From: an uncultured beta proteobacterium
GTDB lineage: Bacteria; Pseudomonadota; Gammaproteobacteria; Burkholderiales; SG8-41
DNA length: 43,079 nt
NCBI GenBank assembly: GCA_902825845.1
Contig: CADECM010000044.1
Location: 1-43,079 of the forward strand
Direction: 5' to 3'
Below, in pieces: positions 16,010-23,461 of the stretch; position 1 is the first letter of the stretch; every line of letters starts with the position of its first letter. A program made the position numbers and the translations under genes. The notes under the pieces are model-generated. The model was not told the DNA's origin. It worked only from the letters and a program-made list of their open reading frames with translations, and ran no database searches.

Positions 16010-16822
16010 ATGAGTACCACCGCTTTGCCGCACACCGCGGCGCCGGCGCTGGAAATACCGCCGCCGCCCAAACAGTCACTGTGGGTGCTGCTGGCCTGGG
16101 GTATCGGCTGCGGGCTGCTGGCATGGGCGTGGCACGGCGCCGACATGCGCCCGCTGGCGCTCGCGCGCGATGCCGCGAACATGGGCGAATATGCGGCCGG
16201 CTTCTTCCCGCCGGATTTCACCGAGTGGCGCCTGTATCTGAGCGAGATGGTGATCACGCTGCATATCGCCATCTGGGGTACCGCGCTGGCCATCGTGTGT
16301 GCGATTCCCTGCGGTCTGCTGTGCTCGAGCAATATCGTGCCGTGGTGGATTTACCAGCCGATGCGGCGGCTGATGGATGCGGCGCGCGCCATCAACGAAA
16401 TGGTGTTCGCGATGCTGTTCGTGGTGGCGGTGGGACTGGGGCCGTTCGCCGGCGTGCTGGCGATCTTCGTGCACACCACCGGCATTCTGGCCAAGCTGTT
16501 TTCCGAGGCGGTCGAAGCCATTGATCCCAAGCCGGTCGAAGGCATACGCGCCACCGGCGCGCACGCGCTCGAAGAAATCGTTTACGGCGTGATCCCGCAG
16601 GTGCTGCCGTTGTGGATTTCCTATGCGCTGTACCGCTTCGAATCCAACGTGCGCTCGGCGGCGGTGGTGGGCATGGTCGGCGCGGGCGGCATCGGCGTGG
16701 TGCTGTGGGAAATCATCCGCGGTTTCCAGTATGCGCAAACGTGCGCGGTGATGCTGATGATTGTGCTGACGGTTAGCTTGATCGACGTGCTGTCCGCACG
16801 GGTGCGCAGGGCATTTATATGA
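16010..16822 (+). CDS. phnE: Phosphonate ABC transporter permease PhnE
   Basis: A 270-residue inner-membrane permease with about six hydrophobic helices. The binding-protein-dependent transport signature lies in [20 protein letters not shown], the EAA loop that contacts the PhnC ATPase. PhnE-like features include [20 protein letters not shown] near the C-terminus. The ATG at 16010 is used; a GTG at 16001 overlapping the phnD stop is an alternative. A single permease gene is present, not the split phnE1/phnE2 pair. It overlaps the HD gene by ATGA, implying translational coupling. Confidence 0.92.
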   Translation: MSTTALPHTAAPALEIPPPPKQSLWVLLAWGIGCGLLAWAWHGADMRPLALARDAANMGEYAAGFFPPDFTEWRLYLSEMVITLHIAIWGTALAIVCAIPCGLLCSSNIVPWWIYQPMRRLMDAARAINEMVFAMLFVVAVGLGPFAGVLAIFVHTTGILAKLFSEAVEAIDPKPVEGIRATGAHALEEIVYGVIPQVLPLWISYALYRFESNVRSAAVVGMVGAGGIGVVLWEIIRGFQYAQTCAVMLMIVLTVSLIDVLSARVRRAFI

Positions 16823-17379
16823 ACGCCATGAGCGCGATCGGTCCCGTGCTCGACATGTTGCAGGAGGCCGGCGCGCGCCGCTACGGCGGTGAAGCGGTGA
16901 GCCAGCTGGAGCACGCACTGCAGTGCGCACATCTCGCGGAAACCGCAAAGGCGCAGGACGAACTGGTTGCCGCCGCGCTGCTGCACGATCTGGGCCACCT
17001 GCTGCACGACCCGGGCGACGACGCAACGCAACAGGGGATGGACGACAAGCACCAGTTCCGCGCGATGCCCCTGTTGCGGCGTCTGTTTGGCGCGGGTGTG
17101 ACGGAGCCGATCCGCATGCATGTCGATGCCAAGCGCTATTTATGCCGCGCGGATCCCGAGTACCACCGCGCGCTGTCTCCGGCCTCGCGGCAGAGTCTTG
17201 AATGGCAGGGCGGCACGTTCACACCCGAAGAAGCGCGCCGCTTTATCCTGCAACCGTATGGCCGCGATGCCGCGCGCCTGCGCACCTGGGACGATCTCGC
17301 CAAGACGCCGGGAAAACCCACGCCGGGTGTGGCGCACTTCGAAAAGACCCTTGCCCGCTGCGTGAAGCGCAAGGATTGA
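16819..17379 (+). CDS. PhnZ-like HD-domain oxygenase (phosphonate-associated)
   Basis: A 186-residue HD-domain protein of the phosphonate-associated group (TIGR03276-type), related to PhnZ and TmpB. PhnZ is a mixed-valent di-iron oxygenase that cleaves the C-P bond of 1-hydroxy-2-aminoethylphosphonate. The metal ligands all appear: His32, His56-Asp57, His60, His78, His101 and Asp158. The two residues that in PhnZ recognise substrate and hold the inactive state (Tyr24 and Glu27) appear here as Tyr22 and Glu25 in [11 protein letters not shown]. The usual partner PhnY/TmpA (a 2-oxoglutarate dioxygenase that makes the hydroxylated substrate) is not in this window. It is coupled to phnE by ATGA, so it probably belongs to the phnCDE transcript. 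Confidence 0.82.
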   Translation: MNAMSAIGPVLDMLQEAGARRYGGEAVSQLEHALQCAHLAETAKAQDELVAAALLHDLGHLLHDPGDDATQQGMDDKHQFRAMPLLRRLFGAGVTEPIRMHVDAKRYLCRADPEYHRALSPASRQSLEWQGGTFTPEEARRFILQPYGRDAARLRTWDDLAKTPGKPTPGVAHFEKTLARCVKRKD

Positions 17380-17417
17380 GGTGCGCCGGGAGCCGCAAGC
17401 GCATTGGCAACGAGCCT

Positions 17418-17987
17418 TCAGGCCCCGTGAACGCTGCCGCCGGCCGCGGCGGAGAGCACTTTAATCAACGCCTGCGTGGCGTGTTCGAGCGGCCCGCTAT
17501 TGTCGATGGTGACGATTTGCGCCGCGGGCAACGCAATTTGCGGCGCGCGCGCGAGGCGTGCGCTGATCGCGGCCGCGTCCTCGCGCGCGCGTGCTTGCAG
17601 GCGCGCGCGCACCACGGTTGCGGGAGCGGTAATCATCACCGCCTGCAGCGACGGATAACGGGCTTGTGCGGTTGCGAGATACGCACGCGAACCGTTGACC
17701 ACGACACTCTTGCCGACGCACATCAGGTTGTTAATGATCATCCCGATGCCATAGCAGATATCGTGCGCCTGCCAGTCGAGCGCAAAAATACCCTGACGGC
17801 AATAGCTCGCGAAGGCCGCACGGCTGATGGCAAAGTCATCGTCCCCGTCCCTGACGACACGCGTCACGTAGCGAGGCGTGAAATATAAGTTATTGTTTTT
17901 ATTAAGTTTTTCTCGGGCGCTCGCAATAATGGCGTTCTTGCCGACCCCTGACGGGCCCATCACATAAATCAGGCGTCCCTCATTCAT
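17418..17987 (-). CDS. phnN: Ribose 1,5-bisphosphokinase PhnN
   Basis: A 189-residue guanylate-kinase-like P-loop enzyme that phosphorylates ribose 1,5-bisphosphate to PRPP, the last step of C-P lyase salvage. Walker A GPSGVGKN lies at residues 11-18, and RYVTRV and DWQAHDICYGI follow as in PhnN. It is leftward, opposite to the rest of the phn genes, and overlaps the DUF1045 gene by 8 nt. Residues 25-35 (REKLNKNNNLY) are encoded by AT-rich DNA that is a copy of the dispersed window repeat, an unusual Asn/Lys-rich insertion in an otherwise GC-rich gene. The GHDWEAHG-like core is partly altered (ALDWQAHDICYGI). Function is likely but activity with this insertion is unproven. Confidence 0.85.
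   Translation of the reverse strand: MNEGRLIYVMGPSGVGKNAIIASAREKLNKNNNLYFTPRYVTRVVRDGDDDFAISRAAFASYCRQGIFALDWQAHDICYGIGMIINNLMCVGKSVVVNGSRAYLATAQARYPSLQAVMITAPATVVRARLQARAREDAAAISARLARAPQIALPAAQIVTIDNSGPLEHATQALIKVLSAAAGGSVHGA
17885..17915 (+). repeat. Dispersed AT-rich repeat inside phnN, copy 4
   Basis: ATAAGTTATTGTTTTTAT begins a 31-nt stretch matching the 10210-10240 copy at 25 of 31 positions, including the shared end TTTTTCTCG. The first 18 bases match the consensus ATAAGTATYTGTTTTTAA at 15 of 18. On the minus strand it encodes residues 25-35 of PhnN in frame. Confidence 0.65.
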
Positions 17988-18804
17988 GGCGATATATATC
18001 GACGCTGCCGTCAAAACCATGGCGCCGCATCGCGAGAAATGGCGCCTCAGGCCGGCGCTGCCAATAGACGGTCAACGCATCCAGGCGCAGCGGCTGCGTG
18101 TGCAATGGCTCGACCAGCCGGCACAACGTTTCGATGATTCGTCCGCGCTCGCGCGGGGGCAGGCGACCGGTCAGGGTCAGATGAAAGCGGAATTCATCAA
18201 ACACCTGCGGGTAGCCCCATTGTGCCAGCAGGTGCGCCTGGCGCACATTGAGCCGGCCCGGCTGGCGGCGCGCGAGTTCATCCGCCGTGGCCGGCGCGCG
18301 CAAGAAATCGAATGCGGTTACACATTGCGCGGCGATGGCATTGACCGCCACACCGCGCGCGTTGCCCTGGGCAAAACTCAACGCGACGAAGTCGTCAAGC
18401 TCAACCGGCTCCAACGGCGGCAATGCCACCGCATGTAGTGTCGCCGCGAGGCGCGCTGCCCGCAGATAAACGTCGCCTGGCGTGCCGCCGCGGGCAAGCC
18501 GAAACGGCGCCTTCAGCGTGGCATGGAAGCCGTAGCGCCGCGGCTCGCCGGTGATTCCGGCCAGATACGCCGCATCGCAGCTCGCCACGCGCGGCGGCGC
18601 CACCGCGATGTCGCGCACCGCGTCGCGCCCCAGCCAGGCACTGCCAAATTTCCACCACGCGCTTGCCGGGTGTGGGGCGAAATAGATCGCATAGCGCGGC
18701 GCTAAAGCATCACCCGCGGGTAACGCCGTCGCCGCATGCGTGCAGATTCCCGTGGCGTGTGGTTTTTGCAGCATCAGCGGCCGGTCCGATTCGTTCCGCG
18801 TCAA
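17980..18804 (-). CDS. DUF1045 phosphonate-operon protein, 2H phosphoesterase superfamily
   Basis: A protein of up to 274 residues belonging to DUF1045 (TIGR03223 type), found in many C-P lyase clusters. Two HxT motifs that define 2H phosphoesterases are visible: HAT at 94-96 in YGFHATLKAPF, and HLT at 208-210 in FRFHLTLTGRL. Such enzymes open 2',3'- or 1'',2''-cyclic phosphates. The typical family opening RYAIYFAP starts at residue 37, so the start may be the ATG at 18774 instead of 18804. The gene overlaps phnN by 8 nt and is divergent from phnG. The window has no phnP, so this protein may open ribose-1,2-cyclic phosphate 5-phosphate; that is an inference. Confidence 0.85.
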   Translation of the reverse strand: MTRNESDRPLMLQKPHATGICTHAATALPAGDALAPRYAIYFAPHPASAWWKFGSAWLGRDAVRDIAVAPPRVASCDAAYLAGITGEPRRYGFHATLKAPFRLARGGTPGDVYLRAARLAATLHAVALPPLEPVELDDFVALSFAQGNARGVAVNAIAAQCVTAFDFLRAPATADELARRQPGRLNVRQAHLLAQWGYPQVFDEFRFHLTLTGRLPPRERGRIIETLCRLVEPLHTQPLRLDALTVYWQRRPEAPFLAMRRHGFDGSVDIYRHE

Positions 18805-18858
18805 TCGTAACGCCGTCTTGTTGCGGCGATATTACGCAGTCGTGATAGCGGCGCCCGA

Positions 18859-18892
18859 ATTTCACAAAACCTTCATGTTCCTCCTGTAGATT
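18859..18892 (+). promoter_or_regulatory. PhoB box and -10 of phnG
   Basis: ATTTCAC, AAAA, CCTTCAT at 18859-18876 matches the Pho box at 10 of 14 positions. The -10-like TAGATT at 18887-18892 starts exactly 10 nt after the box. It would drive phnGHIJKLM independently of the phnC promoter. It is weaker than the phnC box, but the spacing agrees. Confidence 0.6.
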
Positions 18893-18920
18893 CGGGCCAG
18901 GATCAACAGGCTGGATCATC

Positions 18921-19409
18921 GTGATTTCAGGACTCGTCCAAACAGTTGCAAGTCGCCAGCGCTGGATGTCGATACTGGCCAAAGCGGACTGTGCCGCCAT
19001 CGAATCGGCCTGCAAAACCATCGGTGAGTTGCCACATGTACAGTGGCTGCGCCGTCCGGAAACGGGTCTGGTCATGGTGCGCGGGCGCATGGGCGGCAGC
19101 GGCGCCAAATTCAATTTGGGTGAAGTGCCGGTCACGCGCTGTGCCGTGCGCCTTGAGAACGGCATCATCGGCGTCGCATGGGTGCAGGGACGGGATGCGC
19201 GTCACGCAGAGCTTGCCGCGACATTGGACGCGCTACTGCAGGCGCCGGAACATGACGGCCTGATCTCGAAAATCCACACGCACATCATTGAACCGCTGGC
19301 GGCGGTACAGACGGCGCGGCGGGATCTGAAGGCACGCAAAGCGGCCGCAACCAAAGTCGAGTTTTACACGCTGGCACGGGAAGCGGCTGCGCCACCCTCC
19401 TCCGCATAA
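18921..19409 (+). CDS. phnG: C-P lyase core complex subunit PhnG
   Basis: A 162-residue subunit of the PhnGHIJ core complex, which with PhnI and PhnH supports displacement of adenine from ATP by phosphonate. RQRWMSILAKAD begins the typical PhnG fold, and the region RPETGLVMVRGRMGGSGAKFNLGE is strongly conserved. The GTG at 18921 is taken as start; the next usable ATG (18967) would cut into the RQRWM motif. The C-terminal tail is longer than usual and Ala-rich. It is the first gene of the phnGHIJKLM transcript under a Pho box and is divergent from DUF1045. Confidence 0.92.
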   Translation: MISGLVQTVASRQRWMSILAKADCAAIESACKTIGELPHVQWLRRPETGLVMVRGRMGGSGAKFNLGEVPVTRCAVRLENGIIGVAWVQGRDARHAELAATLDALLQAPEHDGLISKIHTHIIEPLAAVQTARRDLKARKAAATKVEFYTLAREAAAPPSSA

Positions 19410-19422
19410 GGCGAGAACCCGC

Positions 19423-20013
19423 ATGGATACTGCAAACGCACTGACGCCCGGACTGGACAATCCGGTATACGACAGTATCAAAGTATTTCGCGCCGTGGCG
19501 GATGCCATGGCACACCCGGGCGTCATCCGCCATGTGCAGGCTCGTCCGCCCGCCCCCGCACAACTGATGCCGGCAGCGGCTGCCATTTGTCTGTCGCTGC
19601 TGGATTTCGAAACACCGCTGTGGTTGCAACACGGCCAGCCCGCCGTTGGCGACTACCTGAAGTTCCACTGTGGCTGCCCGCTCGCGCCGCAGCCGCGGGC
19701 CGCGGCTTTTGCATTGATCACGGACACCGTGTCAATGCCCGGACCGTCCGTCTTCAATACCGGCGATCCCGAGTATCCAGACCGTTCGGCGACACTGCTG
19801 GTGCAAGTCGCGAGCCTGTCCAACGCCAGTGGCGTTCGTCTCGGTGGTCCGGGTCTGCGTGAGCCCGTGTATCTGGACGTCGCCGGCATCCCCGCAGCGT
19901 ATTGGCGCGAACTTCAGGCGAATCACGCATCGTTTCCCTGTGGCGTGGACGTTGTTTTCGTATGGGGCGAGCGCATTGCGGCACTGCCCCGCACCACCGT
20001 GGTGACGTGCTGA
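19423..20013 (+). CDS. phnH: C-P lyase subunit PhnH
   Basis: A 196-residue PhnH, a structural subunit of the C-P lyase core complex that resembles PLP transferases but lacks the cofactor. Family features are PGLDNPVYDSIKVFRAVADAM and HPGV near the N-terminus, and LGGPGLREPVYLDVAG near residue 145. The AAGGCGAG before the ATG is a good Shine-Dalgarno. A 13-nt gap follows phnG and a 1-nt gap precedes phnI, consistent with one operon. Confidence 0.92.
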   Translation: MDTANALTPGLDNPVYDSIKVFRAVADAMAHPGVIRHVQARPPAPAQLMPAAAAICLSLLDFETPLWLQHGQPAVGDYLKFHCGCPLAPQPRAAAFALITDTVSMPGPSVFNTGDPEYPDRSATLLVQVASLSNASGVRLGGPGLREPVYLDVAGIPAAYWRELQANHASFPCGVDVVFVWGERIAALPRTTVVTC

Positions 20014-20014
20014 G

Positions 20015-21109
20015 ATGTACGTCGCGGTCAAAGGCGGCGAACAGGCGATACTGAATTCATGGCGCCTGCTCGCTGAGCAGCGGCGCGGCGACGCCGGCAT
20101 ACCGGAAATCACGCTCACGCAAATTCGCGAGCAATTGGGCCTGGCGGTCGATCGCGTGATGGCCGAAGGCTCGCTCTACGATCCGGAACTGGCCGCGCTG
20201 GCCATCAAGCAGGCGCAGGGTGACATGGTCGAAGCGGTTTTTCTGCTGCGCGCCTACCGCACCACGCTGCCGCGCCTGGCCGCGTCGTTGCCGATCGATA
20301 CCTCGGCGATGTCGCTGCAGCGGCGCATTTCCGCCACCTTCAAGGATGTGCCGGGTGGCCAGGTGCTGGGGGCCACCTACGATTACACGCAGCGTCTGCT
20401 CGATTTTGAGCTGTCGAACGGGGCGCCGGTGGCACCCGCGCCCGCCGCCGCGAATGCGTTGCCCGCGGCGGCAGATATCGCGACGCTGATGAACGCCGAA
20501 GGGTTGCTGGCAGAGGAGTCGCCGCCGGCCGACGACGCCGAGCCGCCGGACCTGACGCGCGACCCGCTGACGTATCCAGCCGGCCGCGCGCTGCAACTGC
20601 AGAATCTGGCGCGGGGCGACGAGGGCTTTTTGCTGGCGCTGGGTTATGCCACACAGCGCGGTTACGGGCATACCCATCCGTTTGCCGGCGAAATTCGCCA
20701 GGGGGCGGTGATTGTGGAAGTGGTGCCGGAGGAACTGGGCTTCGCGATCGAGATCGGCGAGATTACGGTATCCGAATGCCAGATGATCAATCAGTTCGCC
20801 GGCTCCGCCACGGAACCGCCGCAATTCACGCGCGGCTATGGCCTCGCCTTTGGCGCCAGCGAACGCAAGGCAATGGCGATGGCGCTGGTCGACCGCAGTC
20901 TGCGCGCCGGCGAGCTGGGCGAGGCCGTCACCTCGCCCTCTCAGATGCAGGAATTTGTGTTATCGCACAGCGACAACGTTGAAGCCTCGGGGTTTGTACA
21001 ACACCTGAAGCTGCCGCATTACGTGGATTTCCAGTCGGAGCTGGAGTTATTGCGCAAGCTGCGTGCGCGGCATTTTGCCGGCGCTGGTACGGACGGAGCC
21101 GCGACATGA
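20015..21109 (+). CDS. phnI: C-P lyase subunit PhnI
   Basis: A 364-residue PhnI, the subunit that in vitro acts as a nucleosidase and with PhnG and PhnH forms ribose-1-phosphonate triphosphate. YVAVKGGEQAI at the start, and the C-terminal AFGASERKAMAMALVDRSL and VEASGFVQHLKLPHYVDFQSEL, are diagnostic. Length matches E. coli PhnI, at about 354. It begins 1 nt after the phnH stop and overlaps phnJ by ATGA. A linker near residues 145-185 is Ala/Pro-rich. Confidence 0.94.
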   Translation: MYVAVKGGEQAILNSWRLLAEQRRGDAGIPEITLTQIREQLGLAVDRVMAEGSLYDPELAALAIKQAQGDMVEAVFLLRAYRTTLPRLAASLPIDTSAMSLQRRISATFKDVPGGQVLGATYDYTQRLLDFELSNGAPVAPAPAAANALPAAADIATLMNAEGLLAEESPPADDAEPPDLTRDPLTYPAGRALQLQNLARGDEGFLLALGYATQRGYGHTHPFAGEIRQGAVIVEVVPEELGFAIEIGEITVSECQMINQFAGSATEPPQFTRGYGLAFGASERKAMAMALVDRSLRAGELGEAVTSPSQMQEFVLSHSDNVEASGFVQHLKLPHYVDFQSELELLRKLRARHFAGAGTDGAAT

Positions 21110-21969
21110 ACGAAAACAGCAGGGCTGGCGGCTACAATTTCGCCTATCTCGACGAACACACCAAACGCATGATTCGCCGCGCGATCCTGAAGGCGATTGC
21201 GATTCCCGGCTATCAGGTGCCGTTCGGCAGCCGCGAAATGCCGCTGCCCTACGGCTGGGGCACCGGCGGCATCCAGGTCACTGCGGCCGTCATCGGTCCG
21301 GCGGATGTGCTCAAAGTCATCGACCAGGGTTCGGACGACACCACCAACGCCGTGAACATCCGGCGTTTCTTCGTGCGGACCACCGGCGTGCGGGTGACCG
21401 GGCGCGCCAGCGACGCAACCATCATTCAGACGCGCCATCGCATACCTGAAACGCCGCTGCGCGAAGGCCAGATCATCGTCTATCAGGTGCCCATTCCGGA
21501 GATGCTGCGCTGGCTGGAGCCGCGCGAAGCGGAGACCCGCAAAATGCACGCGCTATCGGAATACGGCGCGATGCATGTGAAGCTCTACGAAGACATCGCG
21601 CGCTACGGGCATATCGCCACCACCTATGATTATCCGGTGATCGTCAACGAGCACTACCTGATGCGCCCGTCGCCGATTCCGAAATTCGACAATCCGAAAC
21701 TGCACATGAATCCGGCGCTGCAGCTGTTTGGCGCGGGACGCGAAAAGCGCATCTACGCGGTGCCACCCTACACCGCCGTGCGCAGCCTTGATTTTGAGGA
21801 CCATCCGTTCGAAATTCAGCGCTGGCAGCATGCCTGCGAGCTGTGCGGGGCCGCCGACAGCTTTCTCGATGAGGTGATCATCGACAACGAGGGCGCGCGC
21901 ATGTTCGTGTGCTCCGACAGTGATTACTGCACCCAGCGCCGCGACGCACACCGGCGGGCGGTGGCCTGA
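21106..21969 (+). CDS. phnJ: Alpha-D-ribose 1-methylphosphonate 5-phosphate C-P lyase PhnJ
   Basis: A 287-residue radical SAM-type enzyme that breaks the C-P bond of ribose-1-phosphonate-5-phosphate, releasing the alkane or substituted hydrocarbon. The unusual C-terminal cysteine set is intact: CELC, then 21 residues to the next Cys, then CSDSDYC, matching the C-x2-C-x21-C-x5-C pattern of PhnJ. The N-terminal part YNFAYLDEHTKRMIRRAILKA is typical. It overlaps phnI by ATGA and phnK by TGATG. The catalytic residues visible by eye are all present. Confidence 0.95.
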   Translation: MNENSRAGGYNFAYLDEHTKRMIRRAILKAIAIPGYQVPFGSREMPLPYGWGTGGIQVTAAVIGPADVLKVIDQGSDDTTNAVNIRRFFVRTTGVRVTGRASDATIIQTRHRIPETPLREGQIIVYQVPIPEMLRWLEPREAETRKMHALSEYGAMHVKLYEDIARYGHIATTYDYPVIVNEHYLMRPSPIPKFDNPKLHMNPALQLFGAGREKRIYAVPPYTAVRSLDFEDHPFEIQRWQHACELCGAADSFLDEVIIDNEGARMFVCSDSDYCTQRRDAHRRAVA

Positions 21970-22742
21970 TGCATGCGCCGCTGCTTGAAGTACAGGGACT
22001 GACGCATCGTTATGGCACGCGTGCCGCCTGCAATAACATCTCGTTCTCACTCTACAGCGGCGAAGTGCTGGCGGTGGTGGGCGAATCCGGCTCCGGCAAG
22101 ACCACGCTGCTGCGCTGCCTGTCCGGGCAGTTGCGGCCCGATGCCGGTTGCGTGATGTTCGAAACACGCAACGCAGGCGCGGTGGATGTGTGGGGCATGT
22201 CGGAAGCGACACGGCGCATGCTTGCCCGCACCGATTGGGGCTTTGTGCACCAGAATCCGCGCGACGGCCTGCGCCTCGACGTCAGTGCCGGGGCCAACAT
22301 CGGCGAGCGTCTGATGGCCATCGGCGCGCGTCACTACGGCAATATTCGCGGCGAAGCGCGGGCATGGATGAGCAAGGTTGAACTCGACGTGCAGCGCATG
22401 GACGAGTCACCCGCGGCCTTTTCCGGCGGCATGCAGCAGCGGGTACAGATTGCGCGCAATCTGGTATCGCGCCCGCGGCTGGTGTTCATGGACGAACCGA
22501 CGGCCGGCCTCGACGTGTCGGTGCAGGCCCGTTTGCTCGATCTGCTGCGCGGACTGGCCTGCGATCTCGGGCTGTCAGCGATCATCGTCACCCACGATCT
22601 GGCGGTGGCGCGGTTGCTTGCGCACCGCACGCTGGTCATGCATGACGGCTGTGTTGTGGAGGAGGGTCTGACCGATCAGGTGCTCGACGACCCGCAACAG
22701 GCCTATACCCAGTTGCTGGTGTCTTCGGCGCTGCCGGCGTAA
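21969..22742 (+). CDS. phnK: C-P lyase ATP-binding protein PhnK
   Basis: A 257-residue ABC-type ATPase that docks on PhnJ and is part of the C-P lyase machinery, not a transporter. Walker A GESGSGKTT lies at residues 38-46, the signature is FSGGMQQRVQIARNL, and Walker B LVFMDEPTAGLDVS. The ATG overlaps the phnJ stop (TGATG). The next gene follows after 14 nt. Confidence 0.93.
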   Translation: MHAPLLEVQGLTHRYGTRAACNNISFSLYSGEVLAVVGESGSGKTTLLRCLSGQLRPDAGCVMFETRNAGAVDVWGMSEATRRMLARTDWGFVHQNPRDGLRLDVSAGANIGERLMAIGARHYGNIRGEARAWMSKVELDVQRMDESPAAFSGGMQQRVQIARNLVSRPRLVFMDEPTAGLDVSVQARLLDLLRGLACDLGLSAIIVTHDLAVARLLAHRTLVMHDGCVVEEGLTDQVLDDPQQAYTQLLVSSALPA

Positions 22743-22756
22743 GGCTTCCCATCCCC

Positions 22757-23461
22757 ATGAAAAACAAAAAACTGATTGAAATCAATAGGTTATGTAAACA
22801 CTTTGTGCTGCACCAGCAGGACGGCTTGCGGCTCCCGGTGCTGCACGGCGTGTCGTTGTCGGCCGAGGCGGGTGAATGCGTTGCGGTGACCGGCGGGTCC
22901 GGCGCGGGTAAGAGCACGCTGCTGAAATGCCTGTACGCCAACTACCGCACGCAGGCCGGCAGCGCGCGCGTGCGCCATCTCGATGTGTGGATCGACATGG
23001 CGAGCGCACACGCGCGCGAGGTCCTTGCGGTGCGCCGCTACACCATCGGCTATGTCAGCCAGTTCCTGCGGGTGATCCCGCGCGTGGCAGCGCTGGACAT
23101 CGTAATGGCGCCGATGCTGGCGGTTGGCATGGAAGCGCAGGTGTCGCGCCGGCGCGCGCAAGTCCTGCTGGAACGGCTGCACATTGCGTCACGCCTGTGG
23201 ACGCTGCCGCCGGCGACCTTCTCCGGCGGCGAGCAGCAACGCATCAACATCGCGCGCGGCTTTGCCGCGTCGCCGCCTGTGATGCTGCTCGACGAGCCGA
23301 CTGCGGCGCTGGACGACGCGAATCGCGGCGCGGTGATCGAGCTCATTCGCGAGGCGCGCCGGCGTGGCGCGGCGGTGCTTGGCATCTTTCACGACGAGGC
23401 TGTGCGCGATGCCGTCGCGACACGGCACTTTGAATTACACCCGGTTGCGGCGCACGCATGA
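22757..23461 (+). CDS. phnL: C-P lyase ATP-binding protein PhnL
   Basis: A 234-residue ABC-type ATPase, partner of PhnK in C-P lyase. Walker A GGSGAGKST lies at about 46-54, the signature is FSGGEQQRINIARGF, and Walker B MLLDEPTAALDD. The N-terminus MKNKKLIEINRL is AT-rich and Lys-rich, unlike the GC-rich rest of the gene; typical PhnL begins near LCKHFVLHQQ. No strong Shine-Dalgarno is seen before the ATG. It overlaps phnM by ATGA. Confidence 0.92.
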   Translation: MKNKKLIEINRLCKHFVLHQQDGLRLPVLHGVSLSAEAGECVAVTGGSGAGKSTLLKCLYANYRTQAGSARVRHLDVWIDMASAHAREVLAVRRYTIGYVSQFLRVIPRVAALDIVMAPMLAVGMEAQVSRRRAQVLLERLHIASRLWTLPPATFSGGEQQRINIARGFAASPPVMLLDEPTAALDDANRGAVIELIREARRRGAAVLGIFHDEAVRDAVATRHFELHPVAAHA

